The notes below the pieces were generated by a model, which saw only the letters and a program-made list of their open reading frames with translations, made no database searches and had not been told where the DNA came from. A stretch of DNA of 64,000 nucleotides from UBA2966 sp965242505. Its GTDB lineage: Bacteria; Pseudomonadota; Alphaproteobacteria; UBA2966. This document shows positions 40,101 to 55,100 of the stretch, one piece after another. The stretch is taken from NCBI GenBank assembly GCA_965242505.1, contig OZ251449.1, positions 496,001-560,000 of the forward strand, written 5' to 3'. The position numbers and the translations under genes were made by a program. Position 1 is the stretch's first letter; each line of letters begins with the position of its first letter.

Positions 40101-43100
40101 GCGGACCCTGGGGATCAACCGGACGTTCCCGACCTTCAGCCTGCCGGCGGCGACCGGGGGCAACGGAACGCTGACCTACGCCATGGCGACCTTGCCGGCG
40201 GGGCTGAGGTACACGGCGCCGGGGGCGCAGGATACGCACGGCGGACGGATCACGGGGCGGCCGACGCAGACCCGCGGGGCGACGGTCTATCGGTTGACGG
40301 CGACCGACCGGGACGGCGACGTGGCGACGCTGAACGTCTCCATCGCCGTGTCCGTCAACCCGGGCGTCGAGGAGCTGCGCATCACCAACGACCAGGGCGC
40401 GGCGCTGGCGAATTTCCGCACCGGCGACTTCATCCTGTTCGCGTTCTATTTCGATGCCGGCATCGCCACGCCCAGCGCCGGCATCGGCCTGAAGTTCAAG
40501 ATCGGCGACAACGACCGCGAGGCGGAGGCGGCCACGTTCTACGACACCAACCCGGGCGAACTCACCTTCCAATATCAGGTGCAGGCGTCGGATTGGGACG
40601 GCGACGGCATCACCATTCCGCGCCATCCGTTCCGGCTGTTCTTCGACGCCAACGCAGGTGTCACCGGCTATATCGTGGCCGATGGAGGGCCTTATCACAA
40701 CACGCCGGCGATTCTGGACCTCGACGTGCGCGCGCCGATTTCGTTCACGAACCGCCCTCCGCGCATCAACGACCGGGCGCCGTCCTTCGGCTCGGCGCCG
40801 GTGGCGGCCAAGAGTTTCGTGAAGGGGAGCCGGGTATGGGCCGACGACCCGGCGCTGCCGGCGGCGAGCTTCCCCACGCCGGGGGCGGGGGAGACGGCGA
40901 CGGACGTCAACTCGTCCCTGACCTACAGCCTGACGCCGGCCCTGCCGGCGGGGCTGGCCTTCGACGCCGCCGCGCGCCGCATCACGGGCGTCCCCACGGC
41001 CGCCGCCGCTGCCGCCACATACCGGCTGACCGCCACCGACGTGGACGGCGACCGGGCGACGCTGACGTTCTCGCTGACGGTGGAGGAGGACACCCGGCCG
41101 GCGTTCGCGGCCGACGCCCCGGCGGGATACGCGTGGACGGAGGACGCGGCGGTCTCGGAGCTGCTGCCGGCGGCGTCGGGCGGCAACCCGCCCCTGTCCT
41201 ACGCGCTGTCCGGGCCGGGTTCGGCGGCGACGCTGAGCCTGCCCGCGGGGCTGGAGTTCGACCTCGACGGGACGGGAACGTGCGGGGCGGCGCGCACGGT
41301 GTGCGGGACGCCGACCGCGGCGGCGGGGGCGGCGGCCTGGACGTTGACCGCGACCGACCGCGACGGCGACCCGGGCAGCCTGGCCTTCACCATGACCATC
41401 GCGCCGCGGGCGCCGGATCGGGTGACGGGGGTGACGACGACCCCGGCGGTGGACGCGCTGCGGGTGGACTGGACGGCGGCGGCGAAGGCGGACGGCTACA
41501 AGGTGCAGTGGAGGTCCGGCTCGGGAAGCTACGACCCGGCGACGCGGCAGGCGGCGGTGACCGGCGGGACGACGACCGCCTACACGATCACCGGCCTGGC
41601 CGCGGGCGCGGACACCGTGGTGCGGGTGATCTCGACCCGGACCGGGGCGCCGGACGGGCCGGCGTCGTCGGAGGCCGCGGGCCGGCCGACGGACGTGTCC
41701 CTGGCGCTGTCGCGGACCACCATCGAGGAGGACGCGGGCGCGGCGGCGGACGCGCGCTCGGCCGCGGTGACGGCGCGTCTGGCGGCGGCGTTGAGCGAGG
41801 CGACGACGGTCACCGTGTCCGCGCGGGCGGGAACCAACGCGGCGGCGGACGACTTCACGCAGACGGGAACCACGCTGACCATCGCGGCGGGGGCGACGGC
41901 CAGCACCGGGACGGTGACCATCGCGGCGGTGGACGACCGGGTGGACTCGATCGTCGATAGCTCGGTGGCCGGCAAGCAGGTGACGGTGAGTGGCGTTTCC
42001 AGCGGCAACGGCAACCCGGCTGACCTGACGCTGACGGTGACGGAAGACGACGCGGCCGGGCTCGCGCTGGCGCCGGCCTTGCCGGCGGACGCGAACGACC
42101 CGTGGTTCACGCTGGCGGAGGGCGGGACCGCGACGTTCACGGTGGCGCTGGCCAGCGAGCCGACGGCGAACGCGACGGTGGAGGTGTCGAGCGGTGACGA
42201 TAGCGAAGGGCTGCTGTCCTCGGGCGGGAGCGCGGCGGCGGCTTCGACGACGCTGACCTTCACCGCGGGCAACTGGAGCACGGCGCAGACGGTGACGCTG
42301 ACCGGCGCGGCGGACGGCGCGGTGGACGGCGACGTCGATTACCGGCTGACGCTGGACCCGGACGGCGCGTCCAGCGACGCCTACGACAAACTCGCCTCGA
42401 CCGTCGCGAAGGCGCGGACCACGGACATGGACGCGGCCGGGCTGGTGGTGTCGCAGAGCGCGGTGACGGTGGCGGAGGACGAGACGGAGACCTTCACGCT
42501 GGCGCTGGCGAGCAAGCCGGCGGCGGACGTGGCGGTGACGATCACGAGCGGCAACACCGCAGAGTTGCAGGTGGGCAAGGTCCGGGGCGGTTTCGCGGAC
42601 GCGCAGACGCTGACCTTCACGCCCGGCAACTGGATGACGGCGCAGACGGTGGGGGTGCTGGCGCGGGACGACCGGGTGGACGAGGACGACGAGCAGGTCG
42701 CCTTCACGCTGGATGCGGCCAGCACGGGCGACGCCGATTACGACGGCCTGGCCGATGTGATCGTGACGGTGACGACGACCGACGACGACCCCTCGCCGTC
42801 GGTCGCCATCGGCCAGGCGCAGGTGAGCGAGGGCGGGGTGGCGCTGTCGTTCCCGGTGACGCTGGCCTTCATACCGGGGTTGATGGGGGTGACGGCGAGC
42901 GAGCGGGAGGCGACGGTGGATTACGCCGATGCCGGCACGGGCACGGCGACCTCCGGCGCGGACTACACGGCGCTGGCCGCTGGCACGCTGACCTTCGCGG
43001 CGGGGGAGACGAGCAAGACCATCGACGTGGCGGTGACCGACGACGCGCTGGACGAGGCGGGCGAGACGGTGGTGGTGGCGTTGACCGGCGCGGCCGGTTT

Positions 43101-46100
43101 GACGATCTCGAGCACGGCGGCGACGGCGACGGGGACCATCGACGACGACGACCCGGCGCCGGTGGTCTCCATCGCCGGGGCGAGCGCGAACGAGGGAGAC
43201 GATCCGGCGGCGCTGTCGTTCGCGGTGACGCTGGGCGCGGCGAGCGGCCGGCAAACGACGGTGGACTACGCGGAAGGGACGGGCGGCACGGCCACGGCGG
43301 GGACGGACTACACGGCGCTGGCCGCCGGCACGCTGACCTTCGCGGCGGGAGCGACCGCCGGGACCGTCGAAGTGGCGGTGACGCAGGACGTGGCGGACGA
43401 GCCGGACGAGACGGTGGTGGTGGCGCTGACCGGAGCGGCAGCCCTCACGCTGTCGAGCACGGCGGCGACGGCGACGGGGACCATCGCCGACGACGACGAC
43501 CCGCCGGCGCTGTCGATCTCGTCGCCCGGCGTGGCGGAGGACGTGGGGACGCTCTCCTTCACGGTGACGCCCGACGTGGTGAGCGGGAAGCAGGTGACGG
43601 TGGGCTACGCCGACGCGGGGACGGGCACGGCCACCTCGGGCGTGGACTACACGGCCATCGCCGCCGGCACGCTGACCCTGGCGCCGGGGGCCGCCAGCGG
43701 GAGCATCGAGGTGGCGGTGACGGACGATGCGCTGAACGAGGCGGACGAGACGATCGTCGTGAGCCTGAGCGGGGCGGTGGATGCGAGCGTCGCGCCGGGG
43801 GCCGCCAGCGGCGCGGCCACCATCGCCGACAACGACGCCATCACGGCGCAACTGGCGGTTTCGCCGGCGTCGATCTCGGAGGATGGCGGGGTGGCGACGG
43901 TGACGGCGACCATGACCCCGAGCTCGACCGACGCGGTGACCATCACGGTGGCGCCGGATGCGGATTTCACCTTGGCCGGCGCGACGCTGACGATTGCGGC
44001 CGGGGCGACCGCCAGCACGGGGGTGGTGACGGCGACGGCGAACGACAACGCCACCGATGCGCCCGACAACAGCGTGACGGTGACGGGGCAGGCTTCGGGC
44101 GGCAACGGGGCGGTGACGGTGGCGGGCGCCACCTTGACCGTCACCGACGACGATGGCGCGCCCCAGGCGGTGCTGACGGCGACGCCCTCCACCATCGACG
44201 AGGCGGGCGGGGTGGCGACGGTGACCGCCAGCCTCTCTCATCCCTCGAGCGCGGCGACCACGGTGACCGTGATCGTGAACTTGGGGAAGGACACCCATAA
44301 CGACGACTACACCCTGACCGGCACGAAGCTGACCATCGCGGCCGGGGCGACCGCCAGCACCGGGCGGGTGACGCTGACGGCGGTGGAGAACACCGACACG
44401 GAGGACAAGCTCGTGGTGCTGACGGGCGCGGCGGCGAACGACCAGGGGGTCACGATCATAAGCAATGATCAGGATGCGGATGCCCCGACCGTGAGGATCC
44501 GCGACAACGACGGCCCGGCGGTGGCGACGCTGATGCTGTCTGCGACATCGATCGCCGAGGCCGGCGGGCGGGCGACGGTGACGGCCAGCCTGTCGAAGGC
44601 GGTGACGACGGCGGTGACGGTCCATGTGACTGTGGCGAACTCGGTGTCGCCCGAGGACAAGGACGGTTTCAAGCTCAGCACGAACTCCTCGCTGACCATC
44701 GCGGCGGGCGCAACCGCCAGCACGGGGTCGGTGTGGGTGGCGGGGGTGGCCGACAACGTAGATGCGGCCGACCGGGTTCTGTCGGTCTCCGGCGCGATCG
44801 CCGCCAGCAGCGGCGTGGAGAACCCGCTGAGTGTGACGCTCACCATCGTGGACGACGACGCCACGCCGGAGGTGACGCTGGCGGTGGCCCCGGGTTCGGT
44901 TTCGGAGGCGGGCGGGGTGGCGACGGTGACGGCGACCCTGTCGCATCCATCGGGGGCGGCGACGACGGTGACGGTGACGCCGGTGGCGGGAGCCTATGCG
45001 GCCGGTTCGGACGCGACCATCGTCATCGCGGCGGGCGAGACCAGCAACAAGGACGACAAGGCGACGGTGACGGCGGCCGACGACGACGTCCACCAGGGCA
45101 GCGCCGGACGGAGCGTGACGGTGACGGCGTCGGTGGCGAACGCCGTGGGCGCGGACGGCGAAGTGACCGGGGCGTCGTTGACGCTGAACGACGACGATGC
45201 GGCGCCGCAGGCGACGCTGGCGCTGACGCCGGCCACCGTTTCGGAGGCGGGCGGGGTGGCGACGGTGACGGCGACCCTGTCGCGCCCGTCAACGCTGGCG
45301 GCGACCCTGACGGTGGCGGCGGTGCCCGGGACGAACGCGCAGGTGGGGGATTTCACGCTGTCGGCGGCGAAGACGCTGACCTTCGCGGCGGAGCAGACCG
45401 CCAGCGCCGGGCGGGTGACGGTGACGGCGGTGGACGACGACCAGGACGGGCCGGCGAAGCAGGTGACGGTGACGGCGACGGCGGCCGGCCCGGCGGGGAT
45501 GCCGGATGCGGCGGCGGTGACGCTGAGCCTGGCCGACGACGATGCGGCGCCGACGGCGAGGCTGGCGCTGTCGAGAAGCTCGATCTCGGAAGCAGGCGGG
45601 GTGGCGACGGTGACGGCGGCGCTGTCGCATCCGTCGGCGGCGGCGACCACGGTGACGGTGCAAGCGGCGGCGGGGAGGAACGCGGCGGTGGGAGACTTCA
45701 CGCTTTCGTCGCCGGCGACGCTGACCATCGCGGCCGGGGCGACGGCGAGCGCCGGCGCGGTGACGGTGACGGCGGTGGACCGCGACGACGTCCATGGGCC
45801 GGCGAAGGAGGTGACGGTCTCGGGCAGGACGTCCAACAGCCACGGCGCGGGCGCGGTCGCCGCCGCGACGCTGACCATCGCCGACGACGAGACGGCGCCG
45901 ACGGTGACGCTGGTGGCGAGCCCGGCATCGGTTGCGGAAGCGGGCGGGGTGGCGACGGTGACGGCGAGGCTTTCCGGCGTATCGGCGGCGGCGACGACGA
46001 TCACACTGACGCCGGTGGCGGGGGCCTACACGGTGGGCGCCGACGCGGTCATCGTCATCGCGGCCGGGGCGACGGCCGACGCCTCCGACACGGCGACGGT

Positions 46101-49100
46101 GACGGCGGTGGACAACGACGCCCATGAGGGCGGCGCGGGCCGGAACGTGACGGTGACCGCGTCGGTCGCCAACGACGTGGCGGCGGGGAACGTCGCCGGG
46201 GCGGCGTTGACGCTCACCGACGACGACTCCCTGCCGACGGTTGCGTTGGCGGTGTCGCCGCTGTCCATCGCGGAGTCGGGCGGCGCGGCGACGGTGACGG
46301 CCAGCCTCTCCCATCCCTCGGGCGAGGCGGTGACGGTGACGGTCCGGGCGGCGCCGGGCGCGGGCGCGGCCCCCGGCGACTTCACGCAGACCGGCGCGAC
46401 GCTGACCATCGCGGCCGGGGCGACGGCGAGCGTCGGCGCGGTGACGATCACGGCCAACGACAACGGCAGGGACGAGCCGGACGGGAACGTGTCCGTCGCC
46501 GTGACGGTGTCGGGAACCGCGGCGGGCGGCAACGGCGTGGCGGACCCGGCGGGCGTGGAGCTGGCCATCGTGGACGACGACGGGGCGCCGCAGGTGGCGC
46601 TGGCGTTGTCGTCGGCGTCGGTGACGGAGGGCGGCGGCGCGGCCACGGTGACGGCCAGCCTGAGCCCGGCCGCGTCCGCAGCGGTGACGGTGCGGGTGAC
46701 GGTGGCGGCGGTTCCGCCGGCGGCGGCCACGGACCTCTCCCTGAGCGCATCCACCAGCCTGGTGTTCGCGGCCGGGGCGACGGCCAGCGCGGGGGTGGTG
46801 ACGATCGCGGCGGCCGACGACGCCCTGGACGAGGCGGACGAGGCGGCGACGGTGTCGGGAACCGCGTCGGGCGGCGGGGCGCTGGACCCGCCCGCCCTGA
46901 CGCTCGCGGTCCTGGACGACGACGATCCGCCGACGGTCGCCATCGCCGCGGCGAGCGTGGCCGAAGGGGCGGCGGGCGCGACGGCGACGCTGTCCCTGCC
47001 GGTGACGCTGGACGCGGCCAGCGGCAAGCGGGTGACGGTGGAGTACGCGGAGGACGCGGGCGGCACGGCCACGGCGGGGACGGACTATACGGCGCTGGCC
47101 TCGGGGAGCCTGACCTTCGCCGCGGGGGAGACGAGCCGGACCGTGGACGTGACGGTGACCGGCGACGCCGCGGACGAGCCGGACGAGACGGTGAAGGTGA
47201 TCCTGAGCGCGCCGGTCAACGCGACGCTGGGGACCGCGGCGGCGACGGGGACCATCACCGACGACGAGGCGAAGCCGACGGCGACGCTGGCGCTGTCGTC
47301 GTCGTCGATTACGGAGAACGGCGGCGTGGCCACGGTGACCGCGGCGCTGTCGCACCCGTCGAGCGAAGCGGTGGTCCTCACGGTGTCCGCGGCGCCGGTG
47401 GCGGCGTCGGGCGCGGCGGCGGCGGACTTCGACCTGAGCGCGGCGAACACGCTGACCATCGCGGCGGGTTCGACGGCGAGCGCCGGCGCGGTGACGGTGG
47501 CGGCGGTGGACAACGACGCGGACGCGCCGGACAGGCGGGTGCGGGTGTCGGCGCGGGCCGCGGGCGGCCTCGGGGTGGCGGCGCCGTCCAACGTGATCCT
47601 GATCCTGGCCGACGACGAGGCCCTGCCGACCCTGACCCTGTCGCTGTCGCCATCGTCGGTTTCGGAGAACGGCGGGGTGTCGACGGTGACCGCGGCGCTG
47701 TCGCACCCGTCGAGCGAGGCGGTAACGGTGACGGTGGCGACGACGCCGGTGGCGCCGGCGGGGACGGGGAACTTCGCACAGTCGGGGACGACGCTGACCA
47801 TCGCGGCGGGTTCGACGGCGAGCGCCGGCGCAGTGACCATCACGGGCCGGGACAACGCCGCGGACGCGGCGGACGCGGAAGTGGCGGTGGCGGGGACGGC
47901 GGCGGGCGGCAACGGGGTGGCGGATCCGCGGCCAGCGACCCTGATCCTCGAGGACGACGACAGGCCGGCCGCGACCCTGGTTCTCACGCCGTCGTCGATC
48001 CCGGAAGGCGGGTTCTCGACGGTGACCGCGAGGCTGTCGGGCGCGGCGAGGGCGGCGGTGACGATCACGGTGGCGACGGCGCCGGGGGCGAACACGGCTT
48101 CGCGCGACTTCACCACGTCGGACGAGCGGACGCTGACCATCGCGGCGGGGACGGCGGCGAGCACCGGCGTGGTGACCATCGTGGGGCGCGCCGACTCGCG
48201 GGATTCGCCGAACAAGACGGTGACGGTGACCGGGACCGGGGCGAGCGCGGGAGGCGCGGTGGACGTGACCGGAGCGGCGCTGACCGTTACCGACGACGAC
48301 CCCACGCCGACCGCGGCGCTGATCTTCACGCGGAGCGGCCAGCAGTCGCCGATCACGTCGATTTCGGAGAACGGCGGCGTGGCCACGGTGTCGGCGCGGT
48401 TGAGCGGCGGCAGCTCGGGCGAGGCGATCACGATCACGGTGTCCGCGACGGCGGGGACCAACGCGGCCGCGGGCGATTTCATGCTGTCGAGCGCGAAGAC
48501 CCTGACCATCGCGGCGGGGGCCACGGCGAGCGCGGGCGCGGTGACGCTGAGCGCGGTGAACGACGAGACGGACTCGCCGGACAAGACGGTGACGGTCTCC
48601 GGCGCGGTCTCGGGCGGCTGGGGGCTGGTGGCGGACCCGGCGTCCGCGGACCTCGGCATCCAGGACGACGACCCCACGCCGTCGGCGGGGCTGATCCTGT
48701 CGCCGTTCTCGATTTCGGAGAACGGCGAGGCGTCGACGGTGACCGCGAAGCTGTCGAGACCGTCGACCGAGGCGGCGACCCTCACGGTGTCCGCGTTGCC
48801 GGGAGCGAACGCGGTCGCCGGCGACTTCGCGTTGAGCGCGGCGAAGACCCTGACCGTCGCGGCGGGGGAGACGACGAGCGCCGGCGTGGTGACGGTGAGG
48901 GCCGTGGACAACGACGTTCATGCGCCGGCGGTCAAGCGGGTGACGCTCTCGGCCACGGTCGCGGGCGGGCGCGGGGCGACGCTGTCGTCGTCCAGCGATC
49001 TGCAGATCCGGGAGGACGACGCGATACCGACGGTGACCCTGTTGCTGTCGCCGCCGTCGATCCTGGAAAGCGCGGGGGTTTCGTCGGTGACCGCGGCGCT

Positions 49101-52100
49101 CTCGCGCCCGTCGAGCGAAGCGGTGACGGTGACGGTGACGGCGGCGCCGGCGGCGGGGACGGAAACGGTCGCCGGCGACTTCACGCGGAGCGCGGCCAAT
49201 ACGCTGACCATCGCGGCGGGAGGCACGGCGAGCGTCGGGGACGTGACCGTGACCGCGGTGGACAACGCCGCCGATACGGTGAGCCGGCAGGTCACGGTGT
49301 CGGGAACGGCGTCGGGAGGAAACGGCGTTCTGGCGAACCCGGCGGACGTGGAACTGGCCATCGTGGACGACGACGGCGGGTCGGTGGTGGCGTTGTCGCT
49401 GTCGCCCTCGTCGATTTCGGAGACCGGCGGGGTGGCGACGGTGACCGCGGTGTTGAGTCCGGTGCTGAACGACCCGGTGACGGTGACGGTGACGGCGGCG
49501 CCGGGGACGGGCGCGGACGCGGGCGACTTCGCGCTCGGCGCGGCGACGACCCTGACCTTCGCGTCGGCGACGGGGACGAGCGCCGGCGTGGTCATCGTCT
49601 CGGCGGTGGGCGACGCCGTGGACGAGCCGGACCAGGCGGTGACCGTCTCGGGAACCGCGGCGAGCCGCGGCGACGTGTCGGACCCGCGCCCCGTGACCCT
49701 CACCGTCGTGGACGACGACAACCCGCCGGTGGTGTCGATCTCCTCGCCGAGCGTGACCGAGGGGGCCGCGGGCGCCACGGCCACGCTCTCCTTCGAGGTG
49801 ACGCTGGACGCCGCCAGCGGCCGGCAGGTGGTGGCGAACTGGACGGAGCGGACGGACCTGGGCGGCACGGCGACGGCGGGGGCGGACTACGTCGCGCCGG
49901 CGGGCGGGCGGCTGACCTTCGCGCCGGGGGAGACGAGCAAGACCGTCCCGGTGACGGTGACGGGCGACGGTGTCCACGAGCCCGACGAGACGGTGAAGGT
50001 GGGCGTTACGCCGTTGTCCACCCTGCGCCTGACGCTGGGAACGGCGGCGGTGGGGACCGGGACCATCGTCGACGACGAGACGCTGCCGACGGTGGCGCTG
50101 AAGCTCGCGCCGGCGTCGATTTCGGAGAACGGCGGGGTCTCGACGGTGACCGCGACGCTCTCCGGCAAGTCGAGCGCGGCGGTGACCCTGACGGTCGCGG
50201 CGGCGCCGGGGACGGGCGCGGCGGGCGGCGACTTCGCGCTGAGCGCGGCCACGACCCTGACCATCGCGGCCGGAACCACGGCGAGCGTCGGCGCGGTGAC
50301 CGTCACCGCGGCGGACGACGACGCGGATTCGCCGGACAAGTCGGTGACCGTCTCGGCGACCGCGGCGGGCGGCAACGGGGTGGCGGCGCCGGCGGAGGCG
50401 ACCCTGACCCTGACCGACGACGAGGCGGCGCCGACGGTGACGCTGGCGCTGTCGCGGACGAGCATCGAGGAGGACCCGAACGCGGCGGCGAGCGAGCGGC
50501 GGACCGCGGTGACGGCGACGCTCTCCGGCAAGTCGAGCGCGGCGGTGACGATCACCGTGTCGGCGGCGGCGGACGCCAACGCCGCGGCCGACGACTTCGC
50601 CCTGTCGAGCGCGGCGACGCTGACCATCGCGGCGGGTTCGACGGCGAGCGCCGGCGCGGTGACCGTCACCGCGGCGGACGACGACGTCGACTCGGTGGTC
50701 GATACGTCCGTGGCGGGCAAGCGGGTGGCGGTGTCCGGGACCGCGGCGGGTGGCGGGATCGCGGATCCGGCGGGCGTCCTGCATCTGCTGATCGTCGAGG
50801 ACGACGACGCGGGGCTGACGGTGGACCCGGCGTTTCCCATCGGCCCGGCCCGGCCCTGGTTCGTGGTGGACGAGGGCGACGACGCGGCCTTCACGGTGCG
50901 GCTGGACAGCGAACCGACGGAGGACGTGACCGTGGCGGTCGCCAGCACCGACGCGGCCCAGGGCTCGGTGTCGCCGGAGTCGCTGACCTTCACCGCGGCG
51001 AACTGGAGCACGGCGCAGACCGTGACCCTGACCGGGGTGGAAGACCACGTGGTGGACGGCGACGGAGATTACCGGGTGACGCTGGACCCGGACGCGGCGG
51101 GCGAGGGGACGGACGCCTATGACGGGGTGGCGACGATCGGCGCGCCGGTGAAGACGACGAACGCCGACACGGCGGGGCTCGTGGCGTCGGCGAGCGCGGT
51201 GACGGTGACGGAGGGCGGGGCGGACGCGGCCTTCACGGTGAAGTTGGCCAGCAAGCCGGAAGCGGACGTGACGGTGACCGCGACGAGCGCGGACGCCGGC
51301 GACGCGCAGGTCGCCATCGGCGCCGGGGCGACCTTGAGCTTCGCGGGCGCGCAGACCCTGACCTTCACCGTCGGCGACTGGAGCACGGCGCAGACGGTGA
51401 TCGTGCGGGCGGTGGACGACGCCGTGGACGAGGCCGACGGCGAGCCGGTCGCGATCACCCTGGACCCGGAGAGTACGGGCGACGGCCTGTACGACGGCCT
51501 GGCGGACGTGACGGTGACCGCGACGGTGACCGACGACGACGCGGCGCCGACGGCGGCCCTGGCCCTGTCGGCCGCGTCGATTTCCGAGTCGGGCGGGGTG
51601 GCGACGGTGACCGCGACGCTCTCCGGTCCGTCGAGCGCCGCGGTGATCCTCACCGTGTCCGCGGCGACGGTGTCGTCGTCGGACGCGGAGGACGCCGACT
51701 TCGCGCTGAGCGCGGCGACGACCCTGACCATCGCGGCGGGTTCGACCGCGACCGCGGGCGTGGTGACCGTCACGGCGGTGGACAACGACGCGCACGCGCC
51801 GGACGAGGACCGGAAGGTGGCGGTCTCGGCCACGGTCGAGGGCGGGCGCGGCGTGGTGGCGGCGCCCGCGGACGCGACCCTGACCCTGACCGACGACGAG
51901 ACGCTGCCGGAGGCGGCGCTGGCGCTGTCGATGAACCCGATCTCCGAGAACGGCGGCATCGCGACGGTGACCGCGACCCTGTCCGGCAAGTCCGACGAGG
52001 CGGTGACGATCACGGTGGCGGCCGTGGCGGGGACCAACGCGGACGCGGACGACTTCGCGCTGAGCGCGGCGACGACCCTGACCATCGCGGCGGGTTCGAC

Positions 52101-55100
52101 CGCGAGCGCGGGGACGGTGACGATCGTGGCGACCGACGACGCGACGGCGGGGCCGGGCAAGCAGGTGACCGTCTCGGGAACGGCCGCGGGCGGCAACGGG
52201 GTGGCGGCCCCGAACGACGTGACCCTCACCCTCACGGACGACGACGGCGTGCCCCAGGTGGTGCTGGCGCTCTCGCCCGCCGCCATCGACGAGAGCGGCG
52301 CCGGCAACGTCGCGACGGTGACCGCGACGTTGAGCGAGACGGCGCGCGCGGCGGTGACCGTCACGGTGTCCGCGGCGGCGGTGGCCGCCTCGGGCGCGGA
52401 GGACGCCGACTTCGCGCTGAGTCCGGCGAAGACCCTGGTCGTTGCGGCGGGTTCGACGGTGAGCGCGGGGACGGTGACGATCGCCGCGGCGGACAACGAC
52501 GTGGACGCGCCGGACAAGCGGGTGAAGGTGTCGGGAACCGCGGCGAGCGACCGGACCATCGCGCAGCCCGTGGACGTGACCCTGATCATCGCCGACGACG
52601 ACCCGACGCCGGCGGCGACCCTGGCGCTCGAGCCTTCGTCGATCTCGGAGTCGGGCGGGGTGTCGACGGTGACCGCGACGTTGAGCGGGGCGTCGAGCGC
52701 GGCCACGACGATCACGGTGTCCGCGGCGGCGGTGGCCGCCTCGGGCGCGGTGGCCGACGACTTCATGCTGAGTCCGGCGACGACCCTGACCATCGCGGCG
52801 GGGGCCACGGCGAGCGCCGGCGTGGTCACGGTGACGGCGAAGGACAACGACGTGGATTCGCCGGACAAGCAGGTGAAGGTGTCGGGGGCGGCGTCCAATT
52901 CCCACGGGGTCGCCGCGCCCTCCGAAGAGACGCTGGCCGTCACCGACGACGACGACCCGCCGACGGTGACGCTGGCGCTGTCGAGGACGGTCATCGAGGA
53001 GGACTCGAATGCGGCGGCGGACCAGCGGAGCGCGACGGTGACGGCGGCCCTGAACCATCCCTCGCACGCGGCGGTGACCGTCACCGTGTCCGCGGCGGCG
53101 GGCGCCAACGCCGCCGCGGACGACTTCACGCTGAGCGTCAACAGGACGCTGGTGGTGGCGGCGGGGCGGACCGCCAGCGCCGGCGCGGTGACGATCACGG
53201 CGGTGGACGACGCCATCGACTCGACGGTCGCCGACAACACCGCGCGCAAGCGGGTGGTCGTGTCGGGCGCGTCCAGCGGGGCCGCGGACCCCGCCGTCGG
53301 AGTGGCGCACCCGGCGGACGCGGCCCTGGCCATCGTCGAGGACGACGACGCCGGCCTGGCGCTCGACCCGGCGCTTCCGGCGAACGCGAGCGACCCGTGG
53401 CTCACCGTGGCCGAGGGCGGGACCGCGGCCTTCACGGTGAAGCTGGCGACCGAGCCGACGGCGAACGTGACGGTCAAGGCCGCGAGCGGCGACGTCGACG
53501 AGGGGACGCTGTCCTCGGGCGCGGGGACGCCGGCGGCCTCGACGACCCTGACGTTCACCGCCTCGAACTGGAACGCGGCGCAGACGGTGACGCTGACCGG
53601 CGTGACCGACGATACGGTGGACGGCGACGTGGACTACGACTTGACCCTGGACCCGGACGGCGAATCCGCGGACGCCTACCGCAACGCCGCTACGGTCGCC
53701 GCGAAGGCGCGAACCACGAACGTGGACGCGGCGGGGCTCGCGCTGTCGAGGACCGCGGTGACGGTGGCCGAGGGCGGAGCCGGCGAGTCGTTCACGGTGG
53801 CGCTGGCGAAGCGTCCGCTGGCGGACGTGACGGTGACGGTGAAGACGGCGGAGAGCGAAGACGCCGGCCAGGTGGAGGTCGCCGCGGGAGGCGGGTCGAG
53901 CTTCGCTGCGTCGCAGACCCTGACCTTCACCAACGGCGACTGGAGTGCGGCGCAGACGGTGACCGTGAAGGCGGTGGACGACGCGGTGGACGAGCCGGAC
54001 GGCGACGTCCCCCTGGCGCTGGTGACGGAGAGCGCGGGCGCGCCGCCTTATGAGGCGCTCGCCCCCGTGACCGTGACGGCCAGGGTGAACGACGACGACG
54101 CGACCCCCACGGCGACGCTGGCGCTCTCGCCGTCGGCGATTTCGGAGGATGGCGGGGTTTCGACGGTGACCGCGACGCTGTCGGGCGCGGCGAGCGATCC
54201 GGTGACCGTCACGGTGTCGGCGGCGCCGGGCGCGGGGACGGACTTCACGCTGAGCGCGGCGAAGACGCTCACCATCGCGGCGGGTTCGACGGCGAGCGCG
54301 GGGGACGTGACGATTACGGCGACGAACAGGGATACGACGGCGACCGCGAACCGAAGCGTGACGGTTTCCGGGGCCGCGGCGGGCGACAACCGGGTGGCGA
54401 ACCCGTCGGACGTGACGCTGACGATCTTCGATGACGACGGGGATCCGAAAGTGTCGCTGGTGTCGTCGTCTTCGTCGATTTCGGAGTCGGGCGGGGTGGC
54501 GACGGTGACGGCGGTGCTGAACCGCGCCATCCCTGGCGCGGCGGTGACGGTCACGGTGTCCGCGGCGGCGGGGACCGGCGCGGCGGACGGCGACTTCAGC
54601 CTGTCGAACCCGGCGACGCTGACCATCGCGGCGGGGGCCACGGCGAGCACGGGCGCGGTGACGGTGATGGCCGTGGACAACGACGTCGACTCGCCGAACA
54701 AGCAGGTCGAGGTTTCGGGCCAGGCGGCCAGCTCGGCGACGGTCTCCGGCCCCGACGCCGTGACTCTCGCGCTGGCCGACGACGACCCGACGCCGGCGGC
54801 GACGCTGGCGTTGTCGCCGGCGTCGATCTCGGAGTCGGGCGGGGTAGCGACGGTGACCGCGACGCTGTCCGGCGTGTCGAGCGAAGCGGTGACGTTGACG
54901 GTGGCGGCCGCGCCGGGGGCGGGCGCGGCCGGGGCGGACTTCGCGTTGAGCGTGGCGAACACGCTCACCATCGCGGCGGGTTCGACGGCCAGCGCCGGCG
55001 CGGTGACGGTGACCGCGAACGGCAACGGCGTGGATTCGCCGGACAAGTCGGTGACGGTCTCCGCGACCGCCGCGGGTGGCAACGGGGTGGCGGACCCGCG

